This document shows positions 58,731-64,000 of a DNA stretch of 64,000 nucleotides, in pieces. Position 1 is the first letter of the stretch; each line of letters begins with the position of its first letter. A program made the translations under genes and the position numbers. The DNA is from Vibrio variabilis (lineage in GTDB: Bacteria > Pseudomonadota > Gammaproteobacteria > Enterobacterales > Vibrionaceae), in contig NZ_JYJK01000007.1 in assembly GCF_003263785.1 (NCBI RefSeq), positions 124,001-188,000 of the forward strand, written 5' to 3'. The notes under the pieces are model-generated. The model saw nothing but the letters and a program-made list of their open reading frames with translations, ran no database searches and was not told where the DNA came from.

Positions 58731-60023
58731 GTTCTCGCTCGCAGCCTTAACGCTGCTACTTGCAAACACTGTGTATGCCGAAAGCATACTGGATGTTTAC
58801 AATACGGCCAAAGTGTCTGACCCAATGCTGCTGCAAGCAAAAGCACAATCTGAGGAAGCTAAGGAAGCCATCAATAGCACGCGCAGTGTGTTATTGCCAC
58901 AACTCGATTTAACAGCGGGCTATGACTACTACAATAGTGATAGACCGCTATTGAGCAGCGAACAGTGGCGTGCTGGCGTTCAGTTTTCGCAGGAGATTTA
59001 CAATCCAGCGAGTTGGATTCACCTTGAACAAGCTGAAAAATCGGCGGTGAGAGGCGGCGTGATGTACGCGCAAGCTCAGCAAGGTTTGATTATTCGCGTT
59101 GCTGAAGCGTATTTCAATGTGCTTAAAGCAGAAGATGCACTTAAGCTGACACAAGCTGAGAAGGCCGCCATTGAAAAGTACGCCAGTACGATAAATGAAG
59201 CCTATCGTGTCGGTACTGCAGATTTAACAGACTTACAAGATGCTCGAGCTCAGCTTGATAGAGTCAGTGCGACTTTAGTTAAAATTCGAAATCAAGTTCG
59301 CAATAGTTATGAAGCACTGCGAAAGATCACCAAAGTCAGTTACCAAGGTTTAGATACCTTGTCGGTTGAGCGCTTTGCCGCTTCTTTACCAACACTGCCA
59401 GCAGACTCGATGGTTGAACTGGCCTTACAAGAAAACCTATCGATTCTTAGTGAAACAATGGCGAAAGATATCGCTAAGACTGATATCGAGCTTGCACAGT
59501 CTGGGCATTTACCGCATTTGTCCCTAAATGCGGGGTATCAATACTCAAACGAGCAGCGTGATGACTCCTTTTATTCCAAAGGGGGAGTAATGATACCTAT
59601 GGTGGACTTAACTTTGTATTGCCTTTGTATAGTGGTGGAGGGACCAGCTCTCAGGTTAAACAGGCTGAGCTTAGATATGTTGCAGCATCACAAGGTCTAG
59701 AGAAGGTCTATCGGGATGTATCCAGTGATGTACGTGGAACCTATAACGATATCCTAGCGAGTTTAGAGGACATAAAGGCGCAGCAACAATCGACAACGTC
59801 TGCTGAATTGGCACTGTCAACCCAACAGCTTGGCTTAGAAGTTGGAACCAGAACGATTGTAGATGTACTGCAAGCGACCAGTTTTTATTATGATGCTCAG
59901 CTTCGCTTATCGAATGCACGCTACAGCTATATCTTGAACCGACTGTATCTTAAGCAGCTGGTCGGTAACCTCAATGAGGGAGATATCCTCTCAATTCATC
60001 AAGGGCTTTCACGAGCTCAATGA
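58720..60023 (+). CDS. TolC-family outer-membrane channel (frame interrupted near 59583)
   Basis: 434 residues after repair. Signal peptide ending NTVYAE. It has the two OEP repeats with long helices, including VYNTAKVSDPMLLQAKAQSE and EAYRVGTADLTDLQDARAQL in the first, and ELGLEVGTRTIVDVLQATS-like sequence in the second. The G run at 59581-59585 has five G; six would give KGGSNDTYGGLNFVLPLYSG and join the halves. It forms the outer-membrane exit duct for the RND pump. Last gene of the operon. Confidence 0.87.
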
Positions 60024-60033
60024 TGGCCTTCGT

Positions 60034-60962
60034 TTAGTGATCACTGCCATACAGAGTTATCGACAATGGGCAGTGATCACTCATCTGATATTTAATTACT
60101 TTCGATGTAGGCATGACATTTTGTTTTGCAGGACTAGCGCGTAGGTTAGGACTCACCACAATATGATCAATCAATGATCGATATTGGTGAGTGCTATTGG
60201 GATTTCGCTTTGAGCGTACCTTACAACGGGCTTTTGTGGATTGCGACGCTAGCCTTGGTGTCGTCGTTAATTCCTGAGTCATCAAAGTCCAAAGCCAATC
60301 CCCGCGATAACTCAAATTATGGTTAAAGTCACCAAGGATAAGATAGGGTTCATTATTGGCGTCTCGTTGCTGAAGCAAGAGTTGATAACTTGGCCTTGTT
60401 GTTTTAGCTGTTTACAGGCGCTGTGTCGACTCAGTTTGCCGCTGCAGCCAGCTTTTAAGTGAACGGAAAGAAGATGGATTGGTTGGTCGCTCGCCAACTC
60501 CAGAGTCACAGCACTGGCAAATCGTAGCTTACTCGCTTGTATGAGAGGGAAATCCGCCGTATCAGTTACTTTGATAGTTTCTTTAATCGCAAACCCTGTG
60601 TACTGATTGATGTCTGAAAACTGATGCTGACGATTATGGGCATCCGAGCGTTCTGACAAGTAAATACGGTATCCTTCGCCTACAACCCGTTTCATCGCTT
60701 GTACGCTGTCTACTTCTTGAAAGGCGAGAATGTCTGGATTGACGCTCTTGAAATGCAGATTTAGCGCATGAAAATCATCCTCACTTCGAAAACTGGTTTT
60801 GAATTTAGCCGAGGGTGTCGTGGTAAGCCACTCTAAATTCCAACTCATCAATGTTAGAGATTTTCCTTGTGCAATACTCAATGTAGGAAAAAGCGATATT
60901 CCAGCAAGTAAGGTTGTAACTAGGTGTTTATAACCGTTTGTTCTTATCATTGTCCTTGCCAT
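60034..60962 (-). CDS. Endonuclease/exonuclease/phosphatase family protein, secreted (frame interrupted near 60377)
   Basis: 309 residues after repair. Start at 60962 is backed by AAAGGAG eight bases upstream. Signal peptide to about residue 32 (ending SIAQG). DNase I-like fold: LMSWNLEWL, DILAFQEVDS with the metal Glu, LLSVHLKAGC, a LGDFNHN stretch and MSDHCPLSI with the catalytic His. The frame breaks where minus-strand ACTCTTGC should read ACTCTTTGC, giving VINSLLQQRDANNEPYLIL. Probably a periplasmic or extracellular nuclease or phosphodiesterase. Convergent with the TolC gene. Confidence 0.85.
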
Positions 60963-61110
60963 TTATAAAACTCCTTTCAGCCAATGTGCCGTAAGCCTTG
61001 GCGGAAATGCAACTGTTTTTAGCGAAAAATTCGTGTCTTATTTTGAAATTACACGGTATGAGATCCAGTTCATTTAGATCGAATTCTTCTTGTTCACTAC
61101 CCAGTTTTTA

Positions 61111-61124
61111 TTGATCTAAGTCAA
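61111..61124 (+). promoter_or_regulatory. FNR box upstream of nrdD
   Basis: TTGAT-CTAA-GTCAA matches the TTGAT-N4-ATCAA consensus with one mismatch, 122 bases before the nrdD start. Suits anaerobic activation. Confidence 0.7.
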
Positions 61125-61155
61125 TACTTTCAGTTGGTGCTTCTCGTTAAATACA

Positions 61156-61171
61156 CCACAATATATTGTGT
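61156..61171 (+). promoter_or_regulatory. NrdR box 1
   Basis: CCACAATATATTGTGT, whose 14-bp core CACAATATATTGTG is a perfect dyad and fits the NrdR consensus. Its centre is exactly 32 bases from that of box 2, the usual three-turn NrdR spacing. Confidence 0.85.
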
Positions 61172-61187
61172 CAGAAGAAAAAGTAAC

Positions 61188-61203
61188 AACCCTATATAGT
61201 GTG
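61188..61203 (+). promoter_or_regulatory. NrdR box 2
   Basis: AACCCTATATAGTGTG, dyad core CTATATAG with flanking CC/GTG. Second of the pair; ends 43 bases before the nrdD start. Confidence 0.8.
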
Positions 61204-61246
61204 TTTGTGGATAACTCTGTGAGTATGCTAGGGGTAAGGAGAAAGG

Positions 61247-63367
61247 GTGAAAACAATCGTAATCAAGAGAGATGGCTCTCGTGCTCCGTTTACAAAGGAT
61301 CGTATTGAAGCTGCTGTGGTAAGTGCGGCGGAACATGCAGACAAAGAACTCGAAATCTATGCTAAAAATGTAGCGTTAGCGGTCGAGCTCAAGCTGCAGG
61401 ATTGCGAACATGTGGATATTCAGGAAATCCAAACTCTGGTTGAGAACGAGTTAATGCAGGGTCCATACAAAGGACTGGCACGTTCTTACATTGAGTACCG
61501 TCATGACCGCGATATTGCTCGCGAGAAAAAAAGCGCTCTGACTAAAGAGATCGAAGGCCTTATTGAAGAGAGCAATGCCGATCTTCTTAATGAGAACGCT
61601 AACAAAGACGGTAAAGTGATTCCAACTCAGCGTGACTTGCTTGCAGGCATCGTCGCTAAGCACTATGCGAAAACTCGTATTTTGCCGCGTGATGTTGTTC
61701 AAGCACACGATGAAGGCGATATTCACTATCACGATTTGGATTACGCACCTTTCTTCCCGATGTTTAACTGTATGCTTATCGACTTGAAGGGCATGCTGAC
61801 GCATGGCTTTAAGATGGGCAATGCAGAAATTGACACACCTAAATCCATTTCAACAGCGACAGCGGTAACGGCACAAATTATTGCGCAGGTAGCGAGCCAC
61901 ATTTATGGTGGTACTACCATCAACCGCATCGATGAAGTACTCGCACCTTATGTAAAAGCGAGTTATGACAAACATCTTGAAATCGCGAAAGAGTGGGATA
62001 TTCATCAACCAGAAGCGTTCGCTCAGGCACGCACTGAGAAAGAGTGTTATGACGCATTCCAATCTCTTGAGTACGAAGTCAACACACTTCATACCGCGAA
62101 TGGTCAAACTCCGTTTGTTACCTTCGGTTTTGGTCTAGGTACGAGCTGGGAATCGAAATTGATCCAAACCTCGATCCTTAAAAATCGTATCGCAGGTCTG
62201 GGTAAAAACGCAAAAACAGCGGTGTTCCCGAAACTGGTGTTCGCAATTAAAGATGGACTCAACCATAAATCAGACGATCCAAACTACGACGTTAAGCAGT
62301 TAGCTTTGGAGTGTGCGTCTAAGCGCATGTACCCAGACATCTTAAACTACGACAAAGTGGTTGAAGTCACCGGTTCGTTCAAAACGCCTATGGGTTGCCG
62401 TAGCTTCTTGAACACCTATGAAGAGAATGGTGAACTTCAACATGAAGGCCGTAACAACCTTGGTGTTGTGAGCTTGAACTTGCCACGTATCGCAATTAAA
62501 GCGAAGGGTAGCGTAGATAAGTTCTATGAGTTATTGAATGACCGTTTATTGCTGGCTCGTAAGGCACTAGAAACACGTATCAGTCGTCTTGAAAAAGTCA
62601 AAGCGCGCGTAGCTCCTATTCTATATATGGAAGGTGCTTGTGGTGTTCGTTTGAAAGCGGACGATTCTATTGCACCCATTTTCAAGAATGGCCGCGCGTC
62701 TATCTCTCTAGGCTACATTGGTATTCATGAGACGATGACTGCACTATTTGGTACAGACACTCACATGTACGATGACAATCAAATGCGCGGCATGGCGCTA
62801 GATATCATCAAGCATATGAAAGAAGTAGTGAACAAATGGGCTGAAGAAACCGGTTATGCATTTAGCCTATACGGAACACCAAGTGAAAACCTATGTAGCC
62901 GTTTCTGCCAGATTGATACTAAAGAATTTGGCGTGATTGAAGGCGTAACAGACAAAGGTTACTACACCAACAGCTTCCACTTGGATGTGCAGAAGAAGGT
63001 GAATCCATACGACAAGATCGATTTCGAGATGCCGTATCCAGAAATTTCATCAGGCGGCTTTATTTGCTACGGCGAGTTCCCGAATATGCAGCGCAACATC
63101 GAAGCATTAGAGAACGTGTGGGATTACAGCTACAGCCGAGTGCCATATTACGGTACCAATACGCCAATTGATGAGTGTTATGAATGTGGCTACATGGGTG
63201 AGTTTGACTGTACCAGTAAGGGCTTTACGTGTCCTAAGTGCGGCAACCATGACTCTACTCGCGTGTCAGTAACACGCCGTGTGTGTGGCTATCTAGGTAG
63301 CCCGGACGCTCGTCCATTTAACTTCGGTAAACAAGAAGAAGTTAAACGTCGCGTTAAGCACCTGTAA
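61247..63367 (+). CDS. nrdD: Anaerobic ribonucleoside-triphosphate reductase
   Basis: 706 residues from a GTG at 61247 with TAAGGAGA upstream. N-terminal ATP cone starts VIKRDGSRAPFTKDRIEAAV. The central barrel includes YHDLDYAPFFPMFNCM and MEGACGVRLKADDS. Near the end four cysteines (CYECG and CPKCG) bind zinc, and RVCGYLG holds the glycyl radical Gly. It makes deoxynucleotides without oxygen, after activation by NrdG. Upstream FNR box and paired NrdR boxes give oxygen and nucleotide control. Confidence 0.97.
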   Translation: MKTIVIKRDGSRAPFTKDRIEAAVVSAAEHADKELEIYAKNVALAVELKLQDCEHVDIQEIQTLVENELMQGPYKGLARSYIEYRHDRDIAREKKSALTKEIEGLIEESNADLLNENANKDGKVIPTQRDLLAGIVAKHYAKTRILPRDVVQAHDEGDIHYHDLDYAPFFPMFNCMLIDLKGMLTHGFKMGNAEIDTPKSISTATAVTAQIIAQVASHIYGGTTINRIDEVLAPYVKASYDKHLEIAKEWDIHQPEAFAQARTEKECYDAFQSLEYEVNTLHTANGQTPFVTFGFGLGTSWESKLIQTSILKNRIAGLGKNAKTAVFPKLVFAIKDGLNHKSDDPNYDVKQLALECASKRMYPDILNYDKVVEVTGSFKTPMGCRSFLNTYEENGELQHEGRNNLGVVSLNLPRIAIKAKGSVDKFYELLNDRLLLARKALETRISRLEKVKARVAPILYMEGACGVRLKADDSIAPIFKNGRASISLGYIGIHETMTALFGTDTHMYDDNQMRGMALDIIKHMKEVVNKWAEETGYAFSLYGTPSENLCSRFCQIDTKEFGVIEGVTDKGYYTNSFHLDVQKKVNPYDKIDFEMPYPEISSGGFICYGEFPNMQRNIEALENVWDYSYSRVPYYGTNTPIDECYECGYMGEFDCTSKGFTCPKCGNHDSTRVSVTRRVCGYLGSPDARPFNFGKQEEVKRRVKHL

Positions 63368-63405
63368 TCGTTAAACAAAAAAGTCAGTAAAGAGAGCAAC
63401 AACGT

Positions 63406-63877
63406 ATGAATTATCATCAGTATCATCCAATCGACGTGGTCAATGGACCTGGTACGCGTTGTACTCTCTTTGTTTCTGGCTGCGTGCATCAATGCCGTGG
63501 TTGTTATAACCAGTCGACGTTGTCATTGCATTCTGGTCATTTGTTTACCCAAGAGCTTGAAGACCAAATCATAGCGGACTTAAACGACAGTCGAATAAAA
63601 AAAACGCGGCCTGTCGTTATCCGGGGGAGATCCCCTTCATCCTGCGAATGTGAGTGCTGTACTTAAACTAGTGGAGCGTGTACGAGCAGAGTGTGAAGGT
63701 AAGGATATTTGGTTGTGGACCGGGTATGTCCTTGCGGAACTTAGTGCAGAACAAAAACAAGTAGTTGATCTTATTGATGTGCTGGTGGATGGAAAATTCG
63801 AGAAAGATCTTGCCGATCCCGAGTTAGAATGGCGTGGAAGTGCAAACCAGGTTATACACCGATTTACAAACCTGTAA
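63406..63877 (+). CDS. nrdG: Anaerobic ribonucleotide reductase activating protein (frame interrupted near 63600)
   Basis: 156 residues after repair. Radical-SAM motif CVHQCRGCYN (CxxxCxxC) near residue 26. The break lies in a run of eight A at 63597-63604; seven would give IKKRGLSLSGGDPLHPANVS, the SAM-binding GGD part, and then join KLVERVRAECEGKDIWLWTG. It puts the glycyl radical on NrdD. Lies 38 bases after nrdD with AAAGAGAG upstream; same operon. Confidence 0.92.
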
Positions 63878-63895
63878 CATTAATAGTGCAAAAAT

Positions 63896-63916
63896 AAGGA
63901 GCTTCGGCTCCTTTTT
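63896..63916. terminator. Bidirectional terminator after nrdG
   Basis: AAGGAGC / GCTCCTT with TTCG loop, then five T; A-rich left flank on the other side. Confidence 0.9.
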
Positions 63917-64000
63917 CTATGCCTCAGAGCGGTTAGTTACGCTGGCTTTGCTGATCTTTTATGCAACATATGGTCAGGCGTTAATCTGGTTTACGGCTAG
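63917..64000. other. Window end, no supportable gene
   Basis: The terminator is bidirectional, so a minus-strand gene may end in these last bases. An open plus frame reads hydrophobic (LVTLALLIFYATYGQALIWF), which could also be chance. Neither can be supported from 84 bases. Confidence 0.2.

Noticed and set aside
63406..63877. Programmed frameshifting in nrdG at the A8 run
   Set aside because: Slippery A runs can support it, but nrdG is not known to use it and twenty similar breaks in the window favour sequencing error.

Overview
This window looks like part of the second chromosome of a marine Vibrio (Gammaproteobacteria). The strongest marker is an intact luxP-luxQ pair (autoinducer-2 receptor and hybrid kinase). 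Other Vibrio-type markers are the HMG-CoA reductase, a formate channel fused to CBS domains, a second fabH, tmaR/yeeX, and anaerobic nrdDG with FNR and NrdR boxes. Base composition and codon use look even throughout. I see no tRNA, rRNA, CRISPR, insertion sequence or prophage. It reads as ordinary accessory-replicon gene content with one notable cluster.

Layout. 0-5 kb: C-terminus of a sensor protein with two tandem receiver domains, an alpha/beta hydrolase, a MATE exporter with a divergent AraC regulator, and thioredoxin 2. 5-13 kb: fabH2, small lipoproteins, an outer-membrane DUF3943 protein, a Nudix hydrolase with a K+ channel-like protein, a NYN-domain protein, a YgbA-like protein, and azlCD. 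13-24 kb: an outer-membrane protein, an EAL protein, a lipase, cytochrome b561 with yceI, the FNT-CBS channel with a divergent LysR gene, and a YbjD-type ATPase/nuclease. 24-30 kb: a 5'-nucleotidase, an SRAP protein, several small genes, tmaR, yceH and a GIY-YIG protein. 30-39 kb: luxPQ, mvaA, a YccS-type protein, and the rbgA GTPase. 39-45 kb: a TonB receptor / YfiR / diguanylate cyclase operon, then a divergent LysR/EamA pair. 45-50 kb: an LruC-GEVED secreted protein with a lipoprotein, an S4 RNA-binding protein, ycdX and cytochrome b562. 50-60 kb: a sulfur-handling and efflux cluster. 60-64 kb: a secreted nuclease-like protein and nrdDG.

The most interesting system is at 50.5-60.0 kb. A CoA-disulfide/persulfide reductase-rhodanese fusion is divergent from an ArsR repressor. 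That repressor has the two cysteines, 66 residues apart, of the SqrR/BigR persulfide sensors. Two half-size YeeE/YedE sulfur transporters follow it. Next comes an operon of RND membrane-fusion protein, RND pump, DUF2892 protein, rhodanese and TolC-like protein. A palindrome ATTAG-N6-CTAAT occurs once between the divergent genes and three times in tandem before the RND operon, with a near match before the DUF2892 gene. This suggests one reactive-sulfur-sensing regulon that couples detoxification, transport and tripartite efflux.

Sequence quality. Twenty genes are interrupted by one or two single-base indels, almost all in short homopolymers and almost all deletions. One base restores a full-length conserved protein in nearly every case. 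I read these as base-calling errors rather than pseudogenes and annotate the genes end to end, marking each break.
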